Under the pieces are notes generated by a model, which searched no databases, was not told the DNA's origin, and was given only the letters and a program-made list of their open reading frames with translations. From assembly GCF_040954645.1 (NCBI RefSeq), contig NC_092806.1, positions 27,243,644-27,307,643 of the forward strand: 64,000 nt of DNA, given 5' to 3'. This DNA comes from Diabrotica undecimpunctata (taxonomy: Eukaryota > Arthropoda > Insecta > Coleoptera > Chrysomelidae). Each line of letters begins with the position of its first letter. The stretch's first letter is position 1. Shown in pieces: positions 32,591 to 42,942 of the stretch. A program made the position numbers and the translations under genes.

Positions 32591-33919
32591 CACTATAAAT
32601 GGCAACACTGCGCGCTGTCGACTTTCCACGAATCTCCGTTGCCCCTTCGCCAATAATTTGTCATTATACAGTGGTTGTTAAACAATAAGAGCATAAAGTT
32701 TTAATTTATTTTTATAAACAACATGTCTGTTTATATGTCCGCAGAAAAGGTTCAAATAATAAAATGGTTTTATAGTGATAATTCTGGACAACAGTGTGTA
32801 GATTTATTTTTTGTGTTTTTTGAGGGGAGACCAATTCCTTGCGTACATTCAGTTCATAATATTGTTAAAAATTTTGAGAGTTGTTATTGCCCCAAAAATT
32901 GTAGAAAATTTGTGCTACAATCGAGGTAGATTCAACACGTTCAAGTAAAGTGTTGCTAGAGAGTTAGATATTAGCAATGTTACTGTAACGAAAGTGTGGA
33001 CAAAGCACGGTTACAAGAATTTTAAATATTCGAAAACGCAGCAGCTTTATCCAGACGACTACTTTCAAAGAATGGAGTTTTGTGAAACTCTAATAACGGA
33101 GGGTAATGATGAACCCAATTTTATTAAAAAAGTTTTATTTACTGATGACTTATTTACTGATGACTTATTTTCTGTTTCGTTAGTAGGAAGACACAATCCT
33201 TTCATTACGAGGTATGGGGCGAAGGAAAACCAGTACAAAAGTGTTGTTTACCGAATTCAACGTCCTCAAAAAGTAACGTCTGGACTGGCACTTTAGAAGA
33301 CCACATAATAGGTCCATTTTCTATTGAGGGCAACTTGAATAGTAGAGTATACCTCGATTTGTTACAGAATCATGTTTTTCCCGCTATTTTCAATCTTCCT
33401 GATATAAATCCGGAGAATGTTTGGTGCCATCAAGATGGCTGTTCAGTTCACAACTCTCGAATAATTAGGGAGCACTTAAACAATACTTTCCCAAATCGAG
33501 TTATCAGTGGAACATGCGATATTAAGTGGCCTGCGCGTTCTCCAGATCTTACACCTCCTGGACTTCTTTTTTTGGGGACATTTAAAAAGCATCATCTATG
33601 ATCATACTGAGGCTAGAGCCCAAAATTTGGATGGATTAAAAAACCAAATAAGAGAAGTCTCCAATACTATAACAGTAGAAACACGTATATCTGTCCGCAG
33701 AAGTTTTTATGAAAGATTAGAATACTGTTCAGCCGTAGAAGGTCAAATATTTGAATCATTTCTGTGGGGCATAAAGAATTATTTCTTATTTTATTAGGAA
33801 TTATTGTTTATTTTTAATAAGAGTATATCTTTTTAAAGAAATGCGCCATTATTTTTAATTCAACCACAAAAAATTGTTCACCTTATTAAAAACCGATACA
33901 AATGCACCGCCTTATAGTG
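32591..33919 (+). mobile_element. IS630/mariner-like transposon remnant, DD41D spacing
   Basis: CACTATAA at 32,591-32,598 and its reverse complement at 33,912-33,919 may be the inner match of the terminal repeats. Between them the + strand shows an N-terminal part (MSAEKVQIIKWFYSDNSGQQ), then YPDDYFQRMEFCETLITE, KVLFTDDLF (first Asp; the usual TDE is TDD), HIIGPFSIEGNLNSRVYLDL, VWCHQDGCSVHNSRIIREHL (second Asp), PNRVISGTCDIKWPARSPDL and LDFFFWGHLKSIIYDHTEA. From the Asp of HQDG to the Asp of LDFFFWG there are 41 residues. A tandem duplication of about 15 bp sits at 33,139-33,170 (FTDDLFTDDLF). Frameshifts near 32,930, 33,295 and 33,560 make it inactive. Confidence 0.75.
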
Positions 33920-34774
33920 GTCAGTGTATTTTTATCGAGTTTATGTTATAAGAAATGAACCAGATATACGTAAGCAAAACAAACATCGACAGAGACAGAG
34001 GATTAGAGGATATCCTTAGACTCCTTAGGAGTCTAAGGATAAGGTGTCGGAGGAGATCGGAGAATTACAGTTACCTCGTATGAGGCAATGTTGCAGATTT
34101 TAGCGCTTTATGTAGTTTGCAATATCTAATCAAAAACTTAACGTACTCTATCGTAATTATAGATTGTGGTTTCAAATGAGCTTTTCGATCTCGGAAACTT
34201 CTTTGCATTGCGGCTTGAAAGATCTTTTGTGTATGCTCTAGATATATGTTTTATTCTAAAAGATCTAGGCTTCTAGAAAATTATATTACTAACTATTCCA
34301 GATATTTATGACGTTGGCTAACACCTGTTGCATACCTTTTTGCTTATTTTACAGAGACGCTGTCTGAGTAAGCAGTGTTCACCTAGTGAAAAATCTGTGA
34401 TTACGTCGAGAACAGTTTTCAGCAGTTCTAAGAGTATTTTTACGAACATAAGACTAATATGTTTGCTTGTCTTTAACCTGGAATATTTTCCCAGTAGGCT
34501 CTGCTAAGTCTTTACGCTTTAGCGGTTGAAAGATGCGTGTTCCGTGTAAGGCTTCTGTCAAAGATAACTTCTAGATACTTTACCTTTTCCGAAAAATTTT
34601 AGCCAATAAACGTTTAATAAAATAGAGATCATTTAATACGGCTATGCTTCACCGAAAATTTAACAAATTCTGATTAGAGGATAAAAAGCTCTCCTCTTAC
34701 AGAATCTCTTATTGATACGCATTCATATCAGTCTTATATATTATAACAACTAAAATTTTCTTTTTATGAACGAG
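33920..34774. other. Non-coding DNA containing a 31-bp palindrome
   Basis: No gene seen. 34,011-34,041 is a perfect palindrome with 15-bp arms around one central base (arm TATCCTTAGACTCCT). Confidence 0.5.
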
Positions 34775-35300
34775 ATTTTTTGGGAAGTTACGCAAACGGT
34801 GAAATATTGATAGCTCAAGATGAAGAAAGTCGGCAAAGACTAGTCCAGAGTTTTAACATAAAAGCAAAATAATCTTATATGGCAATCTCTTCTCAGAAAA
34901 CTAAAACAATGGTAATCAGCAAAGAACCAATCAGATGTACAATAGAAATGGATGGCATCAGTATTAAAAAAGTAATGGAAATAAAATACCTTGAAATTAC
35001 ACTTTCCAGCTACGGAGACCTGGACAAAGAAGTGAGAGATCAAGTATAAAAAGCAAATAGACTGACAGGATGCCTTAATAACACTATATGGCGAAACCGA
35101 CGTGTTAAAACTGAGATGAAGTCAAGAACTGATAAAGCCAGTGTAAGACCAATAATGACACATGCATCAGAAACAAGACTCGACACAGCCACAACAAAAA
35201 GACTACTGGAAACGGCAGAGATAACGAATTGCAGGAAATACGCTGAGAGATCGAAAGAGACGTGAAGACATTAGAAGAAAATGTAACATACATATTGTTA
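34775..35300 (+). mobile_element. LINE RT fragment (YADD-box region to thumb)
   Basis: The + strand reads ANGEILIAQDEESRQRLVQS (decayed YADD box), then AISSQKTKTMVISKEPIRC, TIEMDGISIKKVMEIKYLEI, ANRLTGCLNNTIWRN, MKSRTDKASVRPIMTHASET and a decayed RDRKRRED region. The blocks match those of the minus-strand LINE at 5,465-7,270 (KTKYIVISKEPRRCKLEIDG), so both belong to one family. A stop and frameshift lie near 34,865-34,880. Confidence 0.75.
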
Positions 35301-35499
35301 CATAACATACATAACAACTTTCTATACAGATATCAATTTACCAATGAAAAAGCGGAATTGCTTATAAAGAACAAAAAAAACAAAAAGGAGATATTGAAGT
35401 TCTAATGGACAAACCAAAAACTATCATATTTATTGTCTTGTTACTTAGCCTTTCCAATTTAAACTGATGTTCAAATCTATACGATAAAATTAGGGAAGG

Positions 35500-35720
35500 A
35501 TTTTTAACAATAATTTATGGATCAGATGGACCAAAAAGTAAAGGAAGTGCCATTTTTGCATTTTCCTGATTATTGTGCTATTTTTACAGTCAAGGTTTCT
35601 GCTATAAAGAAAGCAACAAGTTGGTGTGCCACTAGTTTTTGAGAAAACTTTGTAATAGTATCAAATTTGCACATAGTACTGCAGGCTATTTGTAGTCACT
35701 CATTATAGTGTATTTTTATG
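35500..35720 (+). mobile_element. Decayed RNase H fragment of a LINE
   Basis: With one frameshift the + strand reads TIIYGSDGPKSKGSAIF, then FPDYCAIFTVKVSAIKKATS, FVIVSNLHIVLQAICS. The layout 'YTDGS', 'F-AE--AI--A' and 'IVSDS---L-AI' is an RNase H domain. The acidic residues appear changed here (VSN for VSD, K for E), so the domain would be dead. Confidence 0.5.
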
Positions 35721-35976
35721 TATGAGAGAGTAATAAAACAATAAATTATGTATGCAAATCCCTAAACTGTTGATACGGGTGACTCAATGAAAAACAGATA
35801 GTAGTGAAGTATATAGGAAAACAATTTTAAATTGAGTATGACCACCAGGTATAAAGGTTGGAGCAGAATAGAATACAATAGTTGTGAGCGTTACTAATCC
35901 CTAAATAAGGTTGCCAGTGTCGGAGTGATGGAGGTTAATAGGTACTAATGAATTTGCAAGAAATGTAAGATGTTTA

Positions 35977-36161
35977 TTTTATTGGTTATATATAACCAAT
36001 AAAAGTTTAATAAGTACCTACCTATTTGCAAAATAAAGTTTAATTCTTTAGATAAAATAAAACGTTTTATTTTATCTATTTGCAAAATAAAGTTTAATTC
36101 TTTGCCTATTTGCAAAATAAAGTTTAATTCTTTAGATAAAATAAAACGTTTTATTTTATCT
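35977..36161. repeat. Cluster of three 28-bp perfect palindromes and direct repeats
   Basis: Palindrome 1 is 35,977-36,004 (half TTTTATTGGTTATA). Palindromes 2 and 3 are identical (36,050-36,077 and 36,134-36,161; half AGATAAAATAAAAC). Between and before them, CTATTTGCAAAATAAAGTTT occurs three times (near 36,022, 36,077 and 36,106). It lies about 245 bp upstream of the intact transposase gene. Confidence 0.9.
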
Positions 36162-36404
36162 GAAATGAGTGCATTCCACGAAGTAAGGGTTTCAACAATC
36201 AAACATTTAATTCGTTAATTCCAGGAATCTACGACAGTAATTGACTAGATAATTACCTTCTAAACTTATTTCACAGAAAATGTGATAGTGGGTTTTTCCA
36301 TTTTGTATATAGGAAGATCCAAGTGGCGTATTCAAAATTCTTAACAGTTCACTAAAAGTAGGTACTTCAGTTGCAAGGTGCAGTTTATTGTGTATACTAG
36401 TGTT

Positions 36405-37745
36405 ATGGAAAATTTGGAAGTGCCGTGTAAACGCCGAAAAATTGGTCCTCTAACAGTTAATGAAAAAACATTAATATTTAATTGTTTTAAATCATTTACA
36501 GACAAACGTTTATGTGAAAGTGTTGATGAGACCGTTGAGTTAGTTAGCAGTACACTTGGTGTTGGGAAATCTACGATTTACAGAGTTATTAAAGAAGAGA
36601 AATGTGGTAGTTTTCAAATGCCACGTAATGCTCCAAGGAAACCAAAATTTCAAATAGAATATCATTTTAAAGAAGGACTTCGACGGAAAGTGCATGAATT
36701 CTTCTTTAGACAAGAATTTCCAACATCGGATAAAGTTCTTGTCTCAGTTCGAGATGATAAGGATTACCCAGAAATGAGTCGAAGTACGTTATGGAAACTT
36801 TTAAAAGAAATAGGCTTCCGCTGGAAAAAGAATCCCAGAAAGTCTATTTTATTAGAAAGAAGCGATATTGTCATATGGAGAAGACATTTTCTAAGAATCA
36901 TAAAGGAAATGAGAAACCAAAAAAGAAAAATATTTTATCTTGATGAAACATGGATCAACGAGGGTCATACACCAAATAAATTTTGGCAGGATGAAACTGT
37001 TACAAGTCAAATGCACGCTTTTGTAAATAACTTATCTACTGGTTTAAACCCACCATCAGGAAAGGGACGCAGGCTGATAATAGTACACATTGGCAGTTCA
37101 GACGGTTTTGTTGAAGATGGTTTATTAACTTTTGAATCAACTCGTACCGGTGACTACCATGAAGACATGAACGCTGATGTCTTTCAAGAATGGTTCGAAC
37201 AAATGATAGATCTTCTTCCTAAGAACTGTGTAATAGTAATGGATAATGCAAGTTATCACTCCAGACTTATAGAAGGACTGCTCACAACCAAGTGTTTAAA
37301 AAATGACTTGCAGAATTGGCTGAGTTCAAAATATATTACGTACCATCCCGGATCTATAAGAAAGGAACTTTATTCGTTGTGTGCCCTTCATAAAGAAAAA
37401 TTTAAAAAATACGAAATTGATGAAATTGCCAAAAATCGTGGAATGACAGTACTTAGATCCCCACCATATCATTGTGAATTAAACCCGATTGAACTGGTAT
37501 GGGCACAGATAAAGAGTGAAGTTTCAAGAAAAAATACCACTTTTAAAATTCATGATGTTAAACAGTTGTTTTTGGAGGCCGTAAATAATGTAAAACCTGA
37601 AAACTGGGAAAAGGCAGTAAATCACACTATTAAAGAAGAGGAAAAAATGTGGAAGCTGGACAATATTACTGATAAAATGATCGAGCCAGTTATTATAAAT
37701 CTTGGTTCTGAAAGTTCATCTTCTGAATCTGATTTGGATTTGTAA
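36405..37745 (+). CDS. Intact IS630-Tc1-mariner transposase, DD82E spacing (Sailor-like)
   Basis: The longest clean gene in the window. I place the start at MENLEVPCKRRKIGPLT (36,405); an upstream in-frame ATG at 36,378 adds nine hydrophobic residues and looks less likely. The protein is 446 residues from there. Roughly residues 15-75 form a helix-turn-helix (ELVSSTLGVGKSTIYRVIKE). A second DNA-binding part follows (MSRSTLWKLLKEIGFRWKK). The DDE core has FYLDETWINEG (first Asp), CVIVMDNASYHSR (second Asp) and CELNPIELVWAQIKSEV (Glu). Between the second Asp and the Glu I count 82 residues, because an extra segment (about DLQNWLSSKY to IDEIAKN) is inserted. DD82E is the signature I associate with the Sailor group. 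The tail is acidic and serine-rich (SESSSSESDLDL). No terminal inverted repeats were found by eye. An intact frame means a recent, active or host-retained copy. Confidence 0.9.
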   Translation: MENLEVPCKRRKIGPLTVNEKTLIFNCFKSFTDKRLCESVDETVELVSSTLGVGKSTIYRVIKEEKCGSFQMPRNAPRKPKFQIEYHFKEGLRRKVHEFFFRQEFPTSDKVLVSVRDDKDYPEMSRSTLWKLLKEIGFRWKKNPRKSILLERSDIVIWRRHFLRIIKEMRNQKRKIFYLDETWINEGHTPNKFWQDETVTSQMHAFVNNLSTGLNPPSGKGRRLIIVHIGSSDGFVEDGLLTFESTRTGDYHEDMNADVFQEWFEQMIDLLPKNCVIVMDNASYHSRLIEGLLTTKCLKNDLQNWLSSKYITYHPGSIRKELYSLCALHKEKFKKYEIDEIAKNRGMTVLRSPPYHCELNPIELVWAQIKSEVSRKNTTFKIHDVKQLFLEAVNNVKPENWEKAVNHTIKEEEKMWKLDNITDKMIEPVIINLGSESSSSESDLDL

Positions 37746-38445
37746 CAAGTAGCTGTAAGTTTTATATTAATATTTTTATTCATCTATTTAACATACCTTA
37801 GACGGTTTTAAAAACTCTTTTTCTCTTTTGTAATTTTTAAAAATTAAAAAAAATGTGAATTTTTTAAAACCCTTTTTATTGTAGGCCAGTCAGTTCTAAT
37901 ATAGTGTGTGATAAAAGAGGTCACTTTTGTTTACATACACATAACACTTTATAACACTGAAATAATTCATTTATTTTTTACAATTATTCAAAGTAATTTT
38001 TCAATTAATCTTGAGCACGCCCATGGAGTGGTCGGAGCTACCAGTTAAAATTATGCTAATTACTCTCTCGTTCATAAAAATAAACTATAGATAATTTCCA
38101 AAACTCTATTTTTCTCTATATTAAAAAATTATTACATGATCTAAAATACACAAAGAAAACAGTTTCTTTACGCTGGGTTAAAAGACGCTGTGAACTGTGA
38201 ACTAATTAGAAAGGAAATTGTGGGTGAAATGGTAAAAAATATATCTGAGATATCAGAAATTATAAACATTGTCTGCTTTAAAGATATATTTCCTATTATC
38301 AAGAGTATTAGCGTGGAGGGGACAGGTGGATGTCAAAATATAAACAGATCCAGAAATCATTGCTTTACTATTCATTCATGTTTACCAAAAAGTAATCCTC
38401 ATTTCAATCATAATAATAAAGTGTATTCCCTGGAAGAACTCCCCA
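37746..38445. other. AT-rich DNA downstream of the transposase
   Basis: AATAAA-like signals lie downstream, but no terminal inverted repeat matching the upstream side was found. A 91-codon frame at 38,190-38,465 has no recognisable motif. Confidence 0.4.
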
Positions 38446-38895
38446 ACCAAGCTGTACGAAGTTGATAAAAATCATAAAAAATTCCCAAAATTTAACAATA
38501 GAAGACAACAAGTAACCTTCACTCGCCTCTGGATTGGCCATACTCGGTTAACACACGATTACCTACTAAAACGTACTGATAAACCTGTGTGTGACATGTG
38601 TAAAAGTGTCTTAATGGTAAAACATTGTTTATTGCAGTGCCCCAAGTACGATGTGCAACGCAAAATGTATAACATACCATCAACATTAAACAGTGCTTTT
38701 GGAAAAGACAGTAATACTAAAAATATTTTCGCCTTTCTCAAAGACTGCAAGCTGATATCAAAATCTAATATTTTACTGTGTACAGATCTAGGTTTATTTC
38801 TATTTATGTATTGCTATAGTTAATATTCTATTGTTAAGTTCTAACTCTGTATCACAATCCATACACGCTAATAACCCTGCGTGGTTGATGCGTCA
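38446..38895 (+). mobile_element. LINE 3' end (post-RNase H domain and 3' UTR)
   Basis: The + strand reads KLYEVDKNHKKFPKFNNRRQ, QVTFTRLWIGHTRLTHDYLL, then DKPVCDMCKSVLMVKHCLLQ, CPKYDVQRK and a hydrophobic end (LGLFLFMYCYS). 'L-IGHTRLTH-YL' and the C-x2-C...H-x4-C knuckle are the C-terminus of I/R1-like LINEs. The 3' UTR has CTAATAACCCTGCGTGGTTG, nearly identical to that of the minus-strand copy at 4,190-5,005, so both are one family. It ends in an A-rich tail near 38,900. Confidence 0.75.
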
Positions 38896-39514
38896 TATAA
38901 GGAAGAAAAAAAAGTGTATTCCCAGAATATCTTTATTTGGTTTATAAACATATCTAGGATACAAATTTGAACATAATTATAAAAAAATTATGGAAAAAAA
39001 TATTCTTGTCAATGCCATCTTTCTCTCCAACCTTTTCCAAGAATGAGAGTGTTCCATTCTTAATTCTAAGTTAAATTATAAATTTCCTCCTAATTAATAA
39101 ATGAAATTTAATCGCCATTGGATGGCTCCTTTCGTGTACCATGTAGTTGCGAGGTTTAACCTCGCAGTTAACCTTTAAGTATAGCCAGATTGATGAAATT
39201 CATGGTATCAGTGAGGACTCTCTTTATGGATTCAAATGAGGTGTTAATCAATGCGCACAGAGCATTTTTCTTTTGTGACAATATATTTTTTTGGTACTAT
39301 ATATTTTCTATGCTTTGAATCAAACAATGCAGGGAATTTATTGCGAATTTGCTGTTTGGCAGGCAAACCACCTTTTATGAAGTAGTTTTCTCTAAGTTAC
39401 AGTTCTTATATAATTATCTATTAAATACAAAGACTGGCATGTTTTGTATACACTTATGACAAATGAATGAATTGAAAAGAAAAGTATTTTGAAAGTGTGT
39501 AAAATATTTGTTCC
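38896..39514. other. AT-rich DNA, nothing recognised
   Basis: No gene or repeat seen. Confidence 0.4.
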
Positions 39515-39555
39515 TAGCTGAGAGCTTTCGGTTTGCAAAGCCATCTTCAGAGCTA
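39515..39555 (-). ncRNA. Hammerhead-like ribozyme motif C
   Basis: Minus strand: stem I TAGCT, intact core CTGAAGA, extra T, stem II closed by GG...CC, GAA, stem III AG(CT)CT, C, then AGCTA closing stem I with five pairs. All core positions fit the hammerhead consensus apart from the one extra base before stem II. Confidence 0.7.
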
Positions 39556-40789
39556 TGGTTAAAATTTAAAAAGTACCACTACGAAAGAGGGATTCCTTTG
39601 GACAAATAATACAAAATTTTTCTTGTTTCAGTTTTAACCTTTGGTTAATAAGAACAACTGAGAATATAGACGAGTTTGCAGTTATCACCTCTAACTTTTG
39701 CTGGTGGAGAAAGCATGTAAAGAAGTTAATTTGAATGACGGTTTTTTAGTCAGTTGTACAGTATTTGTATTATGGTAAGATAAATATCAATTAACTGTAA
39801 TATTTCCAAAATGTACACTGTTCAACTCTGAGAATATACCCATCTCGAGCACGTTTCCACTTAAAAATATTCCAAAGCTATTTTCGGAGTGAAAAAGCTC
39901 ACAAATATTGCGAATTTTATTAAGATGAAGAGTGATGACGGGAGTTTCTTTAATGGCTCGAATTTTATTACTCTTACATCCTAAGCAGTTTTTTAATTGT
40001 TGAAAGAAATATCCGCAATGGTTATTTCAACAATTATACTCTTTTTCCCTTTTAAAATTTCTTTCTCCGGCAGGAGTTATTGTCACAATTTAGCAAGAGA
40101 ATTCGCATTTATCAAGCATAATCCTTCTGTAGATGAAATAAAACTTGGATGGGAATTAATATAGGTAAAAAATTTAAAAAATTCAAAGCGAGTCAAAGCG
40201 TTTTAAAATAAAATATAAAAATGTTTTATTACACGAATAATTTTCTCTTGATATCATTATTTTCTCTTAATTAAATGTCTTTAAGTAAGTAAAAATATGT
40301 AATTACTGATACTCTTCGGAACTCGGAAACGAGTTCAACGTCGAGGATTCCTGTATTTTGGCAAAAGAAAAAAACCATGCAAAATGTGTTTTCTTGGAAA
40401 TGTGTTTCATAAAATCTAGTATATCTTGCATAAATAAAAAGTTTGACATAGATAAATTGAGTAAAATTTATTTTTATTTACTGGAAAAACATCAAAAATA
40501 AAATAAATATTTTACCTCTACATATTCTTGTATGCATAATTGGATGTATACCATTAAGACAGGTTTAATAATTAAAAATAAAAACTACCCAATATGGGCC
40601 TCTTATTTCTTGAAAATAAATACAATATTAAGAACAACTAATTACACTTTAATCACATTGTTTTTTCTTTCTGTTCTCTATGTATCAGAGTTAAAACACA
40701 CTATCAAAAGATGTCATGAAATAAACTAAGTTTTACTATCCTGACCAAAATTTTTAGAATGTATTGTCCATTCATCCCTAATAAACTGG
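39556..40789. other. AT-rich DNA, nothing recognised
   Basis: No coding region supported. Confidence 0.4.
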
Positions 40790-41120
40790 TGGATTTGTAT
40801 ATAAATCACCAGTCTTTTGGGTTGAACCGCGTCGATTATCATTGCGTCGAGTTTTCGACATCCTATTTGATGTCTTCTTCAGGGCTTCCGAGGTCTTAGT
40901 CTCCAGAGATCCCAGACACTACTACACTGATCACTGACCAATGCATTACTGCTACTGGGAACAGAGGACGGTTTATTTATACCGTCGATGGTAACGTGGT
41001 TTGGATGGGGGTTGGCGTGGGGATTAGTCTCTATGTCAAAAATAACCGTATGCTGTCATTTCCTTTATTTTATACAATAAAAGAGATGACGGCATACGGT
41101 CAACTTCGACATGGAGACGT
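40790..41120. repeat. Cluster of hairpins, including a 95-bp imperfect hairpin
   Basis: Around 40,788-40,814 CTGGTGGATTTG and its near complement form a short hairpin. Motif D follows (40,851-40,882). At 41,026-41,120 a longer imperfect hairpin pairs GTCTCTATGTC...CCGTATGCTGTCAT with ATGACGGCATACGG...CGACATGGAGAC around a 26-base loop. GC content is higher than in the flanks. Possibly one end of a PLE-derived element. Confidence 0.55.
40851..40882 (-). ncRNA. Hammerhead-like core D (incomplete)
   Basis: Minus strand: core CTGAAGA, extra A, a perfect six-pair stem II (GACATC...GATGTC), then GAAAAC. I could not find a stem I or a clear stem III, so it is a decayed member or a chance match. Confidence 0.45.
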
Positions 41121-42246
41121 ACGTAGATTAAAACGGTTGAACCTTTTAAAATTTACAGTCACTTCCATTGGATAAAATAGTAGCTAAATCTTCTCTTACA
41201 TACATAAAAAGTTCTGCTACATATCTGGTTTTAATATGGAATTCATTACAGAAATTTTCTTTATGGATTGCTTATTGTACTCCTTAAAATGGTTTTACTA
41301 TATAATCAGAATCTCCGAGTAACCAGCCATTTCTATTATCTCTATTTAAACTTCTTATTAAGAATACAGAATTATTTATACTTATATATTTTTCATTTTG
41401 GAGTCCTTTACTGCTATTATTTAATCATTAGCACCAATATCTTTTGGAAAACGTAAAATAATCCATTTTTTCATTATCAAGATTATGAAAACATTAAATG
41501 CTTAAACTAAGTGAAGAAAAAGAGGTAGAATACCTACTTTTATAATATTTGATTAACAACTATTTACAACGTATTTCCAGAATATAGATCACTGTCGGTT
41601 TACTTAATCTAAACCTCTTAAAAAAGTCTTATAATTCATAAAATATCATTACAACAATAAAACGGTCGATTCTGCCTCAAATATTATATTCTTGCACTTG
41701 CACAAGTTTATAAAAATTAAACAACATACTCTTTGATTTCATTAAATCTTCTAATACCGAATCCATGTGTCTCAGCTAAAATGAACAACACTATTTAGTG
41801 TATTTAGTATATTTTTGATTTCTCTATAACCTACAACATAATAACAAACTACAATAAACACAATTTATCTTCCAGATAACTTCTTATTCAGTACTTTATT
41901 TGGCAAATAAATATTTTACATTTTATCTATCATATAAGTTTATTCATGGCAGTTGGTAATTCAGATTTTTTTCCTAGGTGGCGCTAGGTGTTTAAATCTA
42001 AACTAACATAAAGCTTTACATTATTTTGTTTATTAAATCTTATCTTAAAATTACAGCAACCAATATTTTGGAAATTTTGTGAAAGAATTAACCCTATTAT
42101 CAATTTTATTAACATGTAATTAATATTATTTGTATTATTAATTAAACGTATTATTTCAAGATGGTGGTTCAGATTTATTTCCTAGGTGAAGTAATTAGTT
42201 ACCCTACCGGACAAACAGTGTAATTTGTCATCCTAGCAGTTTATAC
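41121..42246. other. AT-rich DNA, nothing recognised
   Basis: No coding region or repeat seen. Confidence 0.4.
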
Positions 42247-42295
42247 AGATAGATATTTCAAATCATGAATGTGTTGCTTGTGTGAGTCCATTTCA

Positions 42296-42827
42296 AAAGG
42301 TAAAAGAAATAATAAATTAGACTTACTTACAATCAATTTAATTTAACTAATCGGACGACCGGTTTCGCTTTCTATAATATGTAAAGCATCTTCAGGTCAC
42401 GATACAAAGTTACAATGCTGAAAATAATAATCCCATATTAGGGTGTTGTCTAATAAAGATAAAACAAAGGTAGGTGATATAAATTATATAAATTACAGTA
42501 ATTATGTCAATATTACATGTCTGTGGTTTTATAACTGAATAAAATGTTTAAGCAGACAATGTAAGACCCACAAATTGGTAAAATAGTCTATTAAACTGTA
42601 ATGAATTAATAAATAAACAAATAAATAAAACATTACTTACATGCCGGTACTCTATTAATTGATGGTTGAAAGAACATGGTTCAAACTATCTTGTATTGTT
42701 GATTGGAGAACTCAGGTCAACTATTGTAATTGTTTAACAGTAAACGGGGAAGTTCTTGAGGAGACAGATTTTATCCAATGAAGTAGAGATAGGTGAAATG
42801 TAATTGTTTGTTTCATGAAAGTAATGT
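42296..42827 (-). repeat. Left arm of the inverted repeat
   Basis: Begins AAAGGTAAAAGAAATAATAA and ends at AAAGTAATGT. It is the reverse complement of 42,943-43,474 with very few differences. Confidence 0.95.
42350..42403 (-). ncRNA. Hammerhead-like ribozyme motif E (left arm)
   Basis: Minus strand: stem I ATCG(T)GAC with one bulged base, intact core CTGAAGA, extra T, stem II GCTTT...AAAGC, GAA, stem III ACCGGT (three pairs, no loop), C, then GTCCGAT closing stem I with seven pairs. A stem III without a loop would fold better in a dimer of two RNA copies. Confidence 0.75.
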
Positions 42828-42942
42828 AATGACAACTGTCACCTTCAAAAACAAAACATAAAAATCTCAATAAATAACACACATTTCATAAATATATCTC
42901 CAGAATAAATATAAATAACTTTAAAGAACTTAATGGTATAGA

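Noticed and set aside
35820..38060. Terminal inverted repeats for the DD82E transposase
   Set aside because: I compared the two sides by eye and found only weak direct similarity (GTCGGAG), not an inverted match.
38190..38465. 91-codon frame before the LINE tail
   Set aside because: No motif recognised; the end overlaps the start of the LINE frame in another phase, so it is probably chance.
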